NCBI RefSeq assembly: GCF_905475465.1
Contig: NC_062235.1
Coordinates: 7,512,001-7,576,000, forward strand
Length of the DNA stretch: 64,000 nt
Reading direction: 5' to 3'
Source: Pieris napi
Lineage: Eukaryota; Arthropoda; Insecta; Lepidoptera; Pieridae
Shown in pieces: positions 26,954-40,825 of this stretch; the first letter of the stretch is position 1; every line of letters starts with the position of its first letter. The notes below the pieces were generated by a model. That model had not been told where the DNA came from. It ran no database searches and was given only the letters and a program-made list of their open reading frames with translations. A program made the translations under genes and the position numbers.

Positions 26954-29900
26954 CTGGCAAGCACTGACCGAGGTGCACAGGGGCTCCGAAAAATCTATTG
27001 CGACGCGCCTACGAACTTCTCGTTCAGCTCCTCACTTTCGATCTCATTCGTTCCAATATTCCACTTGTAAAGCGATCCTGGAAAGAAAACCCGTTGTTAA
27101 AGTAATACTCTTTAAACAGAAAATATTCATCTTTAATTAAAGGCAGCTCGATAGAAATTACATTAATAAAAAGTAATCACACCTAAAAACTAATTATCAA
27201 TATCATAAAGATAAATAGGCTTTCAAATGGTAACATTACTAATACGGAGTCCTAAACACTAAAATTTTGCTAAATAATGTTATTTTTACTTTGTCACAGT
27301 GTGCATGTGGGTGTCAGACCGCCATTTACTGTGTTAGTCATCGCAATAAACACCTAGAATTATCTAAATTAAAGAGCGAAACGGTGACATCACTCGATTA
27401 ACTTCTGCTACTGGCTAATTATTTCAGGATAAGATAAAACACGATCCTGATTTCAATTAACTAGTATTATATTATTAGAGTTTTGTGAAGTACCCAAAGT
27501 AATGTCCGTTTATCGAAACAGCAAATATTTTATTCATTTATTTTGACATGTTTGGACTCAATTAAAAGTCAATTGTCACACTGGCAATGGTGCAATTTAA
27601 TATGTAACCTACGTAATTTTTGTCCATTAAAATATTTTGATATTGACCTAATATATATTTTGTTATGTAAAAATGCTCCATATTTTGGGCATCTGAACAC
27701 ACTTTATAACTCCGTCGTTATGTTAACAATGTTATGTATAGAGACAGAACAGTGGTATTGGTACAATGGCGTAATAAGCACAATTAGTTTTAATACATCA
27801 TTCTAATTTAAATTTAAGTTGTCAAAGAGGACTTTCATTGCAAATCTATTAATGACAATCAATATAAAAATCACGACTGAATTCGATCATATTCAAGGCC
27901 ACAGCTTTTTGCGTCATGACTCAGAATTGGGTAAAAAAGCTCTAGTTTTTTACCAATATATAATGTGTATTTAGATTTTATATTTAATTGTTGTCATAGA
28001 AATCAAATTAATATGTGTAAAAGAAACGTTAAATCCGATCATCAAATAATAAGATCTATCATGATTGACCTTAATTTTTACTTTTCGTTCAAGTCCGTTT
28101 TGTTATTAGGATATACCTGTAATTTTTATTTTTTATATCTATTTATCTAGTCATCCCACGGGTAAAACAAAAGCAGTATTTGCCAAAAATGTAATAGAAT
28201 TTAATTCAACGAAATATGGTTACTTGCTCATTGTCTATAAACGCGTTAATGACTGCCTACAACAATTAATTACAAACACGTTTTCCTATCATTTTAATAG
28301 CATCAATAAACGAGCTCTGACGTCACTTAGCTCCTTATATTGTACATTTACTTGATAAGAAATTCATTATTTCAATAACTAAAAGAAAGAAGAGGAAGTT
28401 TTTGAGCCACTTTTTTGAATCGTATGTGTTATTTTATACGACATAAGTTCTATAGTTCTAGTGAATAAAACTAATTCACATTCAGTACTAAAAATAAAAT
28501 TCTATTTTCAAATAATCTTAAAGTCTCTTTGCGTTTTATACCGAGGTGATTTGTAAATAAGCTGCAGGCTACGGAAGTACGAAGCCTGCGTTTCATCTAT
28601 TATAAGTCCCCGGGAACGGAGCTTCGACGACGCTTTGATTTATTGAGTCTTATAACTCTTCCAATATATCATCAATTTATTTAACAACACTTCTATTACC
28701 GACTTTTCTTTTTAATACTTTTATATTTCGGATGTCTCACTTAATGCTGTATATTACTTGGAAATTGAGAGCTCTAAAACTAAACGCTCGTTTTATTAGA
28801 AGCATTTTTTCACAGCGTAACGTCAGTTTAGGACACAAATGAATACTTTAAAACAGTGTATATAGTCTGTTTTAGTTATATGGCAAATGTACATTACATT
28901 CAATATGATTCATGCTTTAGCTTTAGGCTTACATGTCTAATGAACGTTAGACTAAATTCTCATGCGCAGTACGCGCAACCTTGAATGTTATTAACACTTT
29001 CAAAAAAACTACTTTAACGCCTGCACAAACTAGAACGTTACGCTATTAACTGGCATTTATATTTTATTTACGCTTCACACATGACTTTTAAAAACTAGTC
29101 ATACTAATTTCAATAGATTATCATAGAATTTCAATTAGAGCCGTCAAGTCAATTAAACGACTCCACTTGTCATATATTACTTTTATTGTAAGCAATAATT
29201 TGTACAAACTCTTCTTTAATCTTTGGTATGCCTACGCAATAAGACCGCAAGAAATACCTTTTAGTTATTGCTGTTTGCACGTCATTGTCTCCTACCTATT
29301 AACTATGTAAAATATATTAAGTAGATTGCTTAATTAGCTAGTATAGTTTATAATTGCGGTGTCTGTATTGCATGTTTTACTATTTCGTGGTCACGGACCT
29401 CATATAACATTTAAATAAGATATTACAATAGTTCTCAGTTATGATAAATATCTTCTCTATGAAACAATCTCGAAGTATGAGGAGAGCGTCCTAAACCAAC
29501 AAGTTTAATTCGAAAACTATGCGGTTGGGTACAAAGAAATTGTTCCGCGGGTTATTTTGAAGAAAGATAGACAAAGGGATTCGAGTACTTAATGTAGCCG
29601 AAATTGGAAAACAGATTTCTTTTACAGATTTAAGTGGGCCCTTGGCTGATATGTTGTGTAAGGGCTAGTGCCTTTAGAAAGCTCACTAGAGCATTGTGAT
29701 TTTTTCGTTCAAAACTTGTGTATCACTTCTTAGTGGTGTATTAGACAGAGTCAAAACAAGAAATGTCCCGTATCACAGTGATTATATTAAGGTTTACTCT
29801 TGTCATATGTTATCTATGTCATAGTATTAAAAGAAAAATGTTATATCTTTTGAATCCCATTGCAATAGTAGTGGAAAAATATAAACAAAAGCCTAAATAA

Positions 29901-32900
29901 TGCCTTTCAATACTAGGTATTGCTCATATGCAAAACGTATGTTTTATATAAAAACATGAAATGCGAATACAGGGTTCACTCTGTACTGTTATTCCATAAA
30001 TGTGGCTAACAAACAAAGCAGTTTAATTAACAATGCCGGCCGACAACCAATAGAACCATTCACGTAATGAAATTCGACTGGAATAAACTCTATTGTAGAG
30101 CCAACATAATTGTAATACTCGTACATATAGATGTGACTATGTAGACTAGTTATCCATATATAGGTGCCATATCACCATTTTCAAGATTGTTTCAATATTT
30201 GATTTGTCATATATCTTCTGTAGTTGTCTTGCCATAAGATGTATTTTACTATTTCATCTTACATCGTTTTATTAATATTTAGTTATTGTATTTAGTAATA
30301 TTGACAAAAAGTTTAGACGTTAGCTAATTGAAATTGACGCAATGCATTATTAATAAAATAATACAAAACATCATTATAATCCAATTCTGTTTTCAATTAA
30401 TCAAAAATACTACAAATTAAGCATTCCATTAAGACGACTTCCTTTTTAGCACAGTCGTAGGCAAAAATGCGAATATTAAGAGAAATCGTAAGTTTCCATA
30501 CATAGCAAATAGCACTTAACACTTTCTAGCAGTTTCATCATTGTACTACTAATTACAAATGAAATGAACTTTTGTTCTAGGTAGAGCGAGCCGCAAATTG
30601 AATCTAATTGCCACAACGAAGTGTTGAATCAGGCCAGCCGGGGCTTGTGTCCTAAATTGGGCCTATTTACCCACTTGGGACGAGACAGAACACCCACGAC
30701 CACCTGTTTCTAGCCGTTGCAAATGACATCAGCTGTTGTTTACACCGCCATATTTCCTTTGGATGATTTTTTTACATTGCGTGACAACACTCTTTGATTA
30801 GATAATTACATTCTTAGGCGGGCAAGGATGGTCTTATTACTAATAAGCCATGTCTTTAAAACAACCCTTATGATCTGATAATACTAGTTTAGTTTTATTT
30901 AAAGCCCGTAAATTGATGAAAAAAATATAGCTAAAACAAATTATGTGTTAGTATGTACCTACTAGTAATATGACACAGCGCATTTAATTCTCGAATATAC
31001 TAATACTCGTGTTATACATAAAAACAAGCCGTCGTCTAATTTATTAATAGCTTAAATAGATTTTTATTGCCACAAATATTTATATTCGCCGGAAATTGCA
31101 GTCATCCTAGAGTAATCAGCGTTTCTAATTTTTACATAGCGATACATTTCATTCGTTAACATGAAATAAAAAAATTAACACTATTTGGCCTTTCCTTGGC
31201 TCTCACTTCGAAGTGTTTTATTTAACACTTTATCTAATTCACAGATTAAATTAAGAATATATCTCTTACCGAAAACTGCATAATATATCTGCAATCATCC
31301 ACTCTGCACAGAGATATAGGGTTCCATTAATACAATAATGAAACTAATTATTCTTAGTCCATATTTAAAAACAGAAACTTAATTAAAATTTACAATTTCA
31401 ACGACATTGTGAAACTATCGAGTCAAAGAAAGCGTGACAGAGTTATTTTTTATTGCAAATCAATCAGTTTTGCAAAACGACTAAAACAGATTGACAGTCT
31501 GAATCGTATCACGGGTGATCCATATCTTTGAATGTGCAAACAATGTGACATTTAACGCTATATTTCAGGAACAAATCCATTTAAAGCAATCCTGTTTTAT
31601 GGATAACTAAGAAACATATTATTACAGTTAGTATCGTTGCTTAAAGTTATTACCATATTGCTCTAAGGCACTAAATCATTTTAGTAACAAATTTCGTATA
31701 GCGGAATTCTTATAAAGGAACTCGACTTATGCTTTTTTAAAAATCTGTCGTACCCAAACAAGCACCTTTAATAGATTACAATTCCTTAGTTCCTAGGCGA
31801 CGTTCTTTAAATACACCTAACATTTATCTAGATCAAAATACCAGCAATTAATTTAACAAGCCGCTATTAGTCCCTCTCATGGCGTGGTCTTGTGACGCAA
31901 CGACAGGCACAATAGCGGGCCTTGGTACAAGTGAGTATTCGGACTCGCCTCGGTAATTACGCCAACGAATACAAGAACGGATTGACAACAAAAACTATAA
32001 TAATAGATGTGGAACGGAAAGAATAATCGAGACGTAACAAAAAATATGATTTACTGTAATGTTCTGTGGATATTGCTGGCTCTATATCAAACTATTTACG
32101 CAATAACACGATGTGTTCTGTATGTACTGTCATATACGACAGGTATTTAGAAACATTCTACTAGTCCTGATTCATGCACAAGGCACAGTCTAAATCTAAG
32201 ATAAAATCTTTATAATTTGGTGGTTAGCATTTATAACGGGAAATCTTTCTATAGATAAAAGAGTTTAAGTTATAATGAAAGCGTTTTTAACTTATAATGT
32301 AACCTACGCGCGAGCGAAACAATTGTTATAGTCATCGTTTTTACATTTTGGCGGTAATTAGCATTAAACGTCACGGATATGTTGTCTCACAGTCACGAAT
32401 TTCTAACTGGAACTTATAAAATTATAATTCTATATATGTAATGAAATATACAACTCTTGATTTTCCTTATCAAACCGATTACAACAATCATGATTGCTCC
32501 TATTAAGTAAGTACTTTTTTAAAAATATTCTAGCAACAGGGTAATAAAAAAAACAATGAAACGAATATAAAGCGAAAAGTACTCTCTTGATTGAAAAGAA
32601 CAATAGCATTGTATTGTTTTCAATTGCATAGTCTTATCCGCAATAAGTGTAGTACGAGACGTATGTATCGCTTATTCCTTTTCTATAGTTTTTAACTTCT
32701 TTGATAATACAATAGAGAAATGTTCCTTTTTAAAATGTACAAATGCAATTTTTCGATAGTAAATAGAAATTTGATGTTTATTTCGTAAATCAAAAAATCT
32801 ATGATTTTGCATAAAGACGAAATAAATTAGAACCTATTAGTTATATAACTAACATAAAAAATATATCTTAAAACTACGTTATGTAAATAGATACTAAGTT

Positions 32901-34189
32901 TATAAAGAAGTTTTGTTTGCAATAGCTAGCAAAAATATGAAGGAAATGGAGATAGATTACTTATTAGGTGTTTTACTTACTACGCGTTCATAGTAACAAA
33001 CCTATTTAAATGGCATTAAATTTGGATTTAAAACTATAAACACGGGTTTAATTAATATTTTTGTAGTGCCTATAATAATCCCATATCAGACAAATTATTT
33101 TCTCTACGCTCATAAGCGTTTATATTCCCCCATTCAGAATGTGAATCTAATTCGATTAACCTCTTAACATGAGCAGTTAAATTTAATAATCACACCGGCA
33201 TTCTTAAGGTCATTCTTGTCAATTAACTTCAATTAGTCAATACATCTGCTCATACAAAGAAGAACTCGATTTCTAAGTACATATTCGTAGAAATACATTT
33301 TCCAAAAAAATAAACATTTCATCTACCTTGTCGTCTAATAATTTTCTGATACATTAATAATATGATTTGCAAATTATACATTTATCAGTGAACTACTTTT
33401 TCTGCTTTCGTTCATTGGCTTAGAAGCATTTCCAGGAATCGAACCAAATGTATTTTACATGTAAACGAAGTACTTGATAATGTGTTGATATAATTAAACC
33501 AAGGAAAATTATGGCAGATCCAGAGAAGCACTAACCAATTACAATTATACCTATAAGAAATAAATAATTGCGTATTTTATATGAATGTGGTTTAATTTAT
33601 TAGAGCATTAAAAATGAGTTAGTTCAATGCAACATGCGATACTAACTGTTCTAGTATTAAGGAATTTCTTTCACAATGTAATATTGTGAAACCGATATTT
33701 CTACAATATTGACTCTATAATTAAAGAAATTACATCATGATATACGTATTGTTACATGAAACAATCTAAGTGTTTAACTTAATTACCAGTGTATTTATTT
33801 TCTTATACGTTTTTCTCGTACACTGGTACGTACGTCCAAAGTAAAAAATTACACATTATTCGTAATTTTTTACTTTGGACTTTACCCCTTGGCTCATTAA
33901 CGTTATAAATAGGTTTTCGTGAAATAGTTTGCTACGTATGAAGTAATTTCAAACATGTTTGATACAGTACAGACTACAGCTGTAGATATAGAGCGTTTGT
34001 TATGCTTATCTAAGCGGCGCGAACAATTAACGGATCATAAATTAGTATGTATCCAGTAAAAGAATAGCGGGCTTTCATACTACATGCCCGTTTCAATGGA
34101 TATTTGTTTGCAGAAGCACAATCTATAACAAAAATAAACTTTTGTTTATTTTCCACGCGAAACAAGTAAAGCTAACAATAACTTAGATT
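26954..34189. other. Non-coding, probably upstream intron
   Basis: AT-rich with no gene seen. Two adjacent hairpins lie at 33784-33880. Islands of higher complexity at 28560-28625, 30580-30720 and 31860-31980 carry no frame of note. The frames at 27543-27806 and 27965-28150 are low-complexity and probably chance. Confidence 0.45.
33784..33880. repeat. Two adjacent perfect hairpins
   Basis: First, TACCAGTGTA (33784-33793) pairs with TACACTGGTA (33819-33828). Second, GTCCAAAGTAAAAAATTAC (33834-33852) pairs perfectly with 33862-33880 around a 9-base loop ACATTATTC. Function unknown; could be a tiny MITE or a hairpin RNA. Confidence 0.8.
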
Positions 34190-35420
34190 TTATATTGCGA
34201 ATACAAGAGCTGCCTTTTTCAAAAAACCTCCGTTACCTAGAAAACAATAGCACATATCACAAGCACACACACTGCTTTCGTCGGAAAACGCACATGCACA
34301 ATTTTCCGAATACCAGTTACGGACACTGTCGGCCGCGACGGAGCAAAGGTAGGCACATACGACCACAACCTTTGCACACGGTAGACTAACTGACGATTTT
34401 CGAGCTCGACTCACCACTCCTCGACAAAAACAGCGCTGCTGTACTATTCAGACCGCTGTTTTTAGCGCTGATTAATGTTTGTGTTAATCACTTCTTACTA
34501 GTTTTTCTTACAAGCTACATTGTTTAAATTTTTAATTAGCTTTTGCGTTCCTAATATTCTATACTTTTGAATGATCTTTCTTCATGGAAAATATTACATG
34601 ACATTTTACATAAAATTAAAAAGTAAAAAGTGTCAATAATAACATGAATATTTCAATTAGTAAATATACATATGATATCATAAAAATATAAAGTTAGGCT
34701 GTAATAGATAACATGTAATTTGTAAGAAATATTCACTGTGTAAGCCAAAAGTTAAGCATACGAAAGTGCTATATTTTGAAAATGTGCTGAAAAATAGCGC
34801 CTAGTTTGCTTTATAGGTATGTTTAATTCTCAGGCGGGCTCATGAGCGAGCGGGACGCGCGGCGGGCGTGCCAACTCTTTGCGCGCGCATCAGCATCTCT
34901 TTTTCCCACAACTTAACATCGCATATATATATCTCTTTCCCTCACGCACGAGCACACCTTTCGTTCCCGAGACAGGTGTTTTCATCCGTGTGTGCATCCA
35001 GATACAACATACCGCTGCTGTGTGCGTGCTTCCTGCGGCGGCGGATCGTTTTTTATGCCCGGCAGAAATTATAAAAAAGTAAATGGAGGGAAAATTAAAT
35101 AAAACGTTTACAATGAAGCGTTTTCCTGTGCACTTTGAATGATTCAGTATGCGCTGTTTTTCAGACATTCAACGGTACCTATTTCAACGGCGGGGTGATT
35201 ACGGGGCTTTTAACGGATGTTTGACTGATGTAGGTGGGCGTAATTAGGCATAGGGCGGAAAGGCATATTAATTGCGGTGACGCGGCTTTGTGGAAAAATC
35301 GATATTTTTGTATTAAAAGTAGCACGCGATGTGTCCGGCCCCATGCGTCCATGGATAAGTAAACCTGACTATCGATCGCCTGCCAACTTTGACCCTAGTT
35401 TATAGCGCGATAACTTTAAC
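34190..35420. promoter_or_regulatory. CpG-rich patch, possible promoter / 5' non-coding exon of the minus-strand gene
   Basis: This is the most GC- and CpG-rich stretch of the central window (for example 34840-34890 and 35020-35060), set in very AT-rich DNA. On the minus strand there is a TCAGTT initiator-like sequence at 34393-34388, followed by about 150 bases of non-AT-rich sequence and a donor-like CTAG|GTAACG near 34240. A TATATATAT run lies near 34921-34931. It is about 7.4 kb upstream of the probable couch potato exon, a reasonable position for a 5' exon. Several overlapping frames are open here, but none resembles a known protein, so they look like by-products of base composition. No transcript evidence is available. 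Confidence 0.3.
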
Positions 35421-36604
35421 TTAACCGTCGGACAGTACTGAAAGAACACATTTGAAATCCCAAAAGAAACAGCGCATCAAACAAGTTCGACAATAATAAA
35501 TTGTGTGTAATTTTCATTAAATGGAATAATAATATTCCCTGCACTGTTTAAAAACGGATAAATATTTTTAAATTATTTCAAGAATCACTATTCAGTACCG
35601 CGTAATTAATCGCTTTTACCAGGAGCGTATGCAATGAATATATTTTAAAATAACGTTTCCGTCGCTTTTCATGAACTTAATTTGAAATGAAATGTAAAGA
35701 GCTTTACAGTTGAGGACTAATCTGCCAACCAGCCACCAGGACAGAGCTCAAAATATAAAACAAATTATTTCTCTGTACGGTTTTGGATGAATTTAGATAA
35801 TTAAAACGAGTATAATCCGTATATAAAAAGATTAAACCACTAAAATGCTATTTCATACTTCAGAAGTATATTTATATAGAAGGTTAGTAGAAAAATATAT
35901 TGTAAATTTTTGATTATCATAATAATTTTTTGAAAGTACTTAGTAACACCGAATGTATTTTTGGACATACATTATGTTCCACGTTAAAATTGTCACTCAA
36001 CTTGTACCTCTTATATGATATTTTCTGAAAGTAATAATGTCATATGGGTAATAAAACGAAACAAAACTTGCAGAATATGTTACTCATAATACGAGCGTCT
36101 AAAACGCGTGAACGTTTTGATACTTCTAAATGTGACTAATTTAATAATCCTTTAATACTAATTCAATTGTATTTATCATTATTGCGTCAAGTAATTGTAA
36201 CTTAATGAAGACTGTAAAATTAAAAAAGGAGTAGAATTAGAACTGTAAGGAAGAGATACGACAAAAAACATTATTTGACTTTTCAAGACAAAAAACTTTC
36301 TAGTTAGTAGATGCGGGTCAGAATTATTTCAAACAATTAATTCAGTTACACCACCGTTAACCGAGATCCTGCGAAAATCTCAATAAAGAATCGATTTCTC
36401 GAGATGAGGTACATGCTTAGCATAACAAGGACATCCTGATTGTTCCCTCAAACTTGACTTATAACAGACGATTTTTAATCAAATCTATCTAATGTCATTG
36501 TGAATTCGTAAATACTATATTTTAGTGCGCTTATTTTTATGGAGTTTTTTTAATTGTTAACTGATGATCATAATGTTTATAATAAACTTGATGTTTATAC
36601 GAGC

Positions 36605-36690
36605 TGAGAATTGAAGCAGCAGTCAGAGGTCGAGGTTTCAGACCCCGGCTGTGCACCAAAATTTACTTTAAAACGACCCAGGGAACCCGC
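36605..36690 (+). repeat. Truncated SINE-like head
   Basis: GCAGTCAGAGGTCGAGGTTTC / AGACCCCGGCTGTGCACCAA resembles the B-box region and following body of the SINE at 39918 (GGCTGTACACCAA). No A-box is seen. Low similarity beyond this. Confidence 0.3.
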
Positions 36691-36779
36691 ACTTGGAAAC
36701 GTATACTATTGAACACTTCATAGGAGACCAACACGCTAGCAGTGGGTTTATTATAAAGGCTGATTATGTTTTATAGCTG

Positions 36780-37093
36780 TTAACGTAAAATTGTAAACAC
36801 CGTTAGATTGTAATCTATCTCGCGAGATTATAAACTGTCGAAAGATTATGAACCTCAGCTTACTGCTTATAATCTAACATATTATTATTTGGTAGATTGT
36901 ACTACACTAACTTAGTTATCATTCAAACTTCTTTGGTCAATTACAGATTAATTTTACTTTCCAACAATTTCATATAACTACCGAATAATAATACATTAAA
37001 TTGTAAGCAGTTCGTTGAGGTTCACAATCTTTCGACAGTTTATAATCTCGCAAAATAGATTATAATCTAACGGTGTTTACAATTTTACGGTGA
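36780..37093. mobile_element. Foldback MITE, 314 bp, two 113-bp inverted arms
   Basis: The left arm 36780-36892 and right arm 36981-37093 are inverted copies. The outer ~75 bp (CGTAAAATTGTAAACACCG onward) is almost perfect and the inner part more diverged. The loop is 88 bp. Possible 8-bp target duplications TATAGCTG / CATAGCTA flank it with two mismatches, suggesting a hAT-like mobiliser, but the superfamily is unsure. No coding. Confidence 0.75.
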
Positions 37094-38194
37094 CATAGCT
37101 ATTGCATATCTTATGGAACGCTGTTAATACATTAAGTTATTTCACGGTCTTCCGTCATTGTAATACAATTCGGATTATACCCAGATGTTGAAGCACTTAG
37201 CGGCTTGCAACGGTTTTATTATGAATAGCAACGGAACTAGTATTTTGCGGCTTTCCCTAGAGCCAGGCGCAAATTAATGCCCCAGCTTTCAGCTAGAAAT
37301 TAATGTAATGCACCTAGGTTACGTAGCCAAATTGTTGGCACTCAGTTAATTTTAAACAGCGCAACGAGGATAGGGCAAATTTTATAATTGAATTTCTGAT
37401 GCATACGTTATGTTCACGTGTTACCTGCTATGCAGTATGCCGCGTCAATCACGACACCCTCGCCCGAAGCCGATCGCCAAGAAGATAATTAAATCCCAAA
37501 AATACCGGACGTTTTTAACATTTAAACCTTAACGAAGGCTACCTTGTCGTCTAAATAAACATTATCTTTTTTACATTCGTCAGGATAGAACCAGGATGTT
37601 TGACAGGGGTGAATGATACTTCCGCTTATAGACATCTGTTGGTTTATGTTACTTTAAACAATGCACCAATCGTCACCATAGACACATTTGAAAATATTCT
37701 TGTTTAAAAGAAAATCCGACTATTAATACAATTATTTATAGCTGAAGCGCGCAACCTATTTCCTTTATAAATTTATTTTATATTAATGTTTAAGCTTTAA
37801 AAGGCTTTAGTGAATAGAGAATTCTTTGCAACGTGTACCCCAGCCAAAACTCGGGGAACACTTTAACAGATTAAAACGCTTATCGTGTGAGTTGTACGAG
37901 TTGTACGCTCGTTTTTCATTCTCTTATTTAAGGGCTTTTACTTTTCTTTCAGTTTACGTGATGTGCTCTGCTAAGAGATTAAATTTAAGACGGTCTTTTC
38001 ACACTACGTTATCGGCGTGTTTTATGACACGGAAAAGATTCATCTCCGAGAGATAATTCTATTGTCGATGAGAGATGAGTTTATTAAGAATTTCTTTAAT
38101 ATTTCAGTTTCAAAGCGTAATAACGCTGTAATCCTTCAGAATGCCAAATGTAGAGAGAATATCACAGCAGGTAATAACATATGAGCCGCTCACA

Positions 38195-38208
38195 GCTGCT
38201 ATGGTAAC
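38195..38208. promoter_or_regulatory. Second RFX X-box-like site
   Basis: GCTGCTATGGTAAC also fits RYYNYY-NN-RRNRAC. It lies in a GC-richer stretch (38185-38320). Match by consensus only. Confidence 0.3.
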
Positions 38209-38539
38209 AACTTTAATAAATAATTATCCGACCCACTGCTCGGGATAAGCAGACAAGCCCTAATTTGACTGTGAGTGTGGAGTCCCGACACGACACGTAT
38301 ACCTGCTTAATTGCACACACCTGTTTTAATGGAATGCCTGATAATTATTTGTTAATTCACTTATTTTAATCTGATATTTCATTTAATTATACAATTACTA
38401 GCACACCGCCTCAAGTACCGTATAGTGATGAGCTTTGAAGTTCCGTAATTACACATTATTCCCTATTGCGTTATTTGGATGTAACATAAATATATATGTG
38501 TGCGATCAGTATCATCAGCTTTCTGTATCGTCCAACCAT

Positions 38540-38650
38540 TTCCCGGTTCTATCCTGCCGAATATTAATAAATATTGTTTTATTGGGAACTGAACCCAGGA
38601 TCTCCAACTAATAGCGAGCAATCCGACCCAGTCATTTGCGTCGCTAACTT
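38540..38650 (-). repeat. tRNA-like SINE head on the minus strand
   Basis: On the minus strand it reads ...GTCGGATTGCTCGC, then GATCCTGGGTTCAGTTCCC, where GGGTTCAGTTCC is close to a tRNA B-box. The cloverleaf is not complete and the 3' end runs into AT-rich sequence, so a functional tRNA is unlikely. Confidence 0.35.
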
Positions 38651-39917
38651 TTCATACTACATACATAAGTTATACGCATAATAGATATTTTTAGTCCTAA
38701 TATATGTACGTATACAATAGTTATTTAATTTACTTCTTCCTTAGCTTGGAATTATTATTATAAAACAGGTATAAGCCGATCGCTGTCTAACCATTCAAGT
38801 TGCTTTCCCTAATGGAAAATATTTTTAAGGTAGTATTTAAAATTCGCGTTGTTATTTGTTATTTTGGACCATTTGTATTTGAAGCAGCGAATGAAAACTG
38901 CAATACGAGGATTTAATTTTAAGAGCCTTAAAATTTTAAAATGAATTTTTATTCATGTTCTCACATTCGATACTCACAACCTAAAAATCTGAAGCTAATT
39001 GCAGTAAGATAACTTTGCTAATAGGATATGTGTTTCACGGGTGGGGCACTGTTTCCCAAACACGATATTAATTTGTAATATGACTCTTATGTCGTTTGTA
39101 TTAGGGTCAAAGTCGAGTTATCAAAGGATCTTCAACCTTTCCTGTGTTGGTTCGAGTTAATGGAAATTGTGCCGTGCCCGTATCGTTACGCGTTGCAAAT
39201 GTACATAATGTTGTCAAAAGGGTGAAATATACGTTAGTGATTGGGTTTGTAGTGATTCAAAGATGCGATGTGGACTTTAATTCATTAGACCGGTATGACA
39301 TAACATGGTTATACGACAGTTATTGACGTCTTAATGGAGTTATATTAATTAATAAGTCGTTTAGAATTTAATAATTTATCTTCAGATGTTATTCGATACT
39401 AAGTTTGCTTTGAATAAAAATTAAAAAAGCGTATTATCAAAAGGCAAGATATTTTTATTGTATAATTAATCTAAGATTTCCTTCAGACTCGTTGCATTGA
39501 GTTAAGAGAAAAGTATTTGTTTTTCCTGTAAAAGGTTTAAAAAACAATGCTTTTATTAAATTCCTTTGTATTCTAAGGAAAAGAATAACCCGACTTGTGT
39601 TACAAGAAAGTAAATACAAAAATAAGTTTACTTGCTTCTCGCTAAGGAATGCTATTAATTTTTGAGCGTTTATTCTGTTTTATCATAAATTAAATGGTAT
39701 TTTATTAGCACTTTAGTTTATATTATTATTTAAGGAAGTCTGTTGTTTGGATTGAATTTCTTTTTAGTATCCGCCTGTCCCAGCTTCGCATGGCTTGACA
39801 TTTCTTTTTTAAATAATTTGAAAATGTGGTAGATTTTTTTAAATCAGTCAAGTAGTTTTTGAGTTAATTCCCTACAAAGTAATTGAAACATTACAAGGCT
39901 TTCCTTTTTCTATAAAA

Positions 39918-40125
39918 GCAGTGTTGGTGGAGCAGTGGCTTCAGCGTGCGTCTTTCATCCGTGAACTCGTAGGTTCGAAGCTCGGCTGTACACCAATAGA
40001 CTTTGTGTTTTTGCGTGCATTTAACACACACTCCCATTGTGAAGAAAACATTGTGAGAAATCGTTGGGTGTTAGGCACATTTGATCAGGCCCAGACCTTA
40101 AAGGTTGCAGCGGCACTGTTTTTTC
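39918..40125 (+). repeat. tRNA-derived SINE, second copy
   Basis: The head GCAGTGTTGGTGGAGCAGTG, B-box-like TAGGTTCGAAGCTC (close to the GGTTCGAATCC consensus) and the body TTGTGAGAAATCG and CAGGCCCAGACCTTAAAGG match the copy at 24491. A frame of 89 codons crosses it by chance. Confidence 0.6.
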
Positions 40126-40825
40126 CTCTTTCTACAAATATAGATGAATGTATTATTTTTAATATAGTTCGGCTTGATACACGGTTCTAGCCTTGATTTT
40201 CAATTACAAATCACTTATCTGAAACTAAAGAACATTTGTCGTTGAACCAGACGCAGGAACGTTTGTGCGCCATCATTGCACCATGCATTTAAAAGTTAAA
40301 ATATAATAGAGATTCTATACGACTGTGTAAACGTATTAACATATGAAAATAATGTTTCTGTTATTGGTTATTTTTAGAGATTTATCTGTGTGCTTTGTAA
40401 ACGTTTCCGTTTGTATAATACGAAATATGAAACATATGATTAAAATAATTAATTTAAATGTTTCAATAACATTAAGCCCTAATACGGAAAAAAATTACAA
40501 ATGCGATATCTGCCTAACATTTGTGTGAAAGAAACGGCTTAGATAACTTCTTCGTAGCTTATACGTAGAACTTCCGCTACACATGTCTACGAGAAAAGTA
40601 CAATATAAAAAGTTAATTTATATATTTATCTATGAAAGCATTTTTATTATAATCTGTGAAACATATTTCGAAGTATGGTTTTTCTGTGAATATTACTAAT
40701 ATATACGTACTAATACAGTAGTTTGTATGACATTACTAATACTTTACAAAAATGTTTTTTCAAATATTCGTTTTGAATATGGCTACGTATATTTTGTATT
40801 TTAGTTTTTGCGGTTTAGAGGACAT

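Noticed and set aside
26717..27140. Plus-strand frames of 85-117 codons over the GC-rich exon
   Set aside because: They are antisense to the coding exon and show no protein-like text. GC-rich coding DNA opens opposite frames.
34195..35168. Several overlapping 64-92 codon frames with Cys or His clusters
   Set aside because: Three frames on both strands overlap in a CpG-rich patch with no consistent splice sites. Best explained by base composition.
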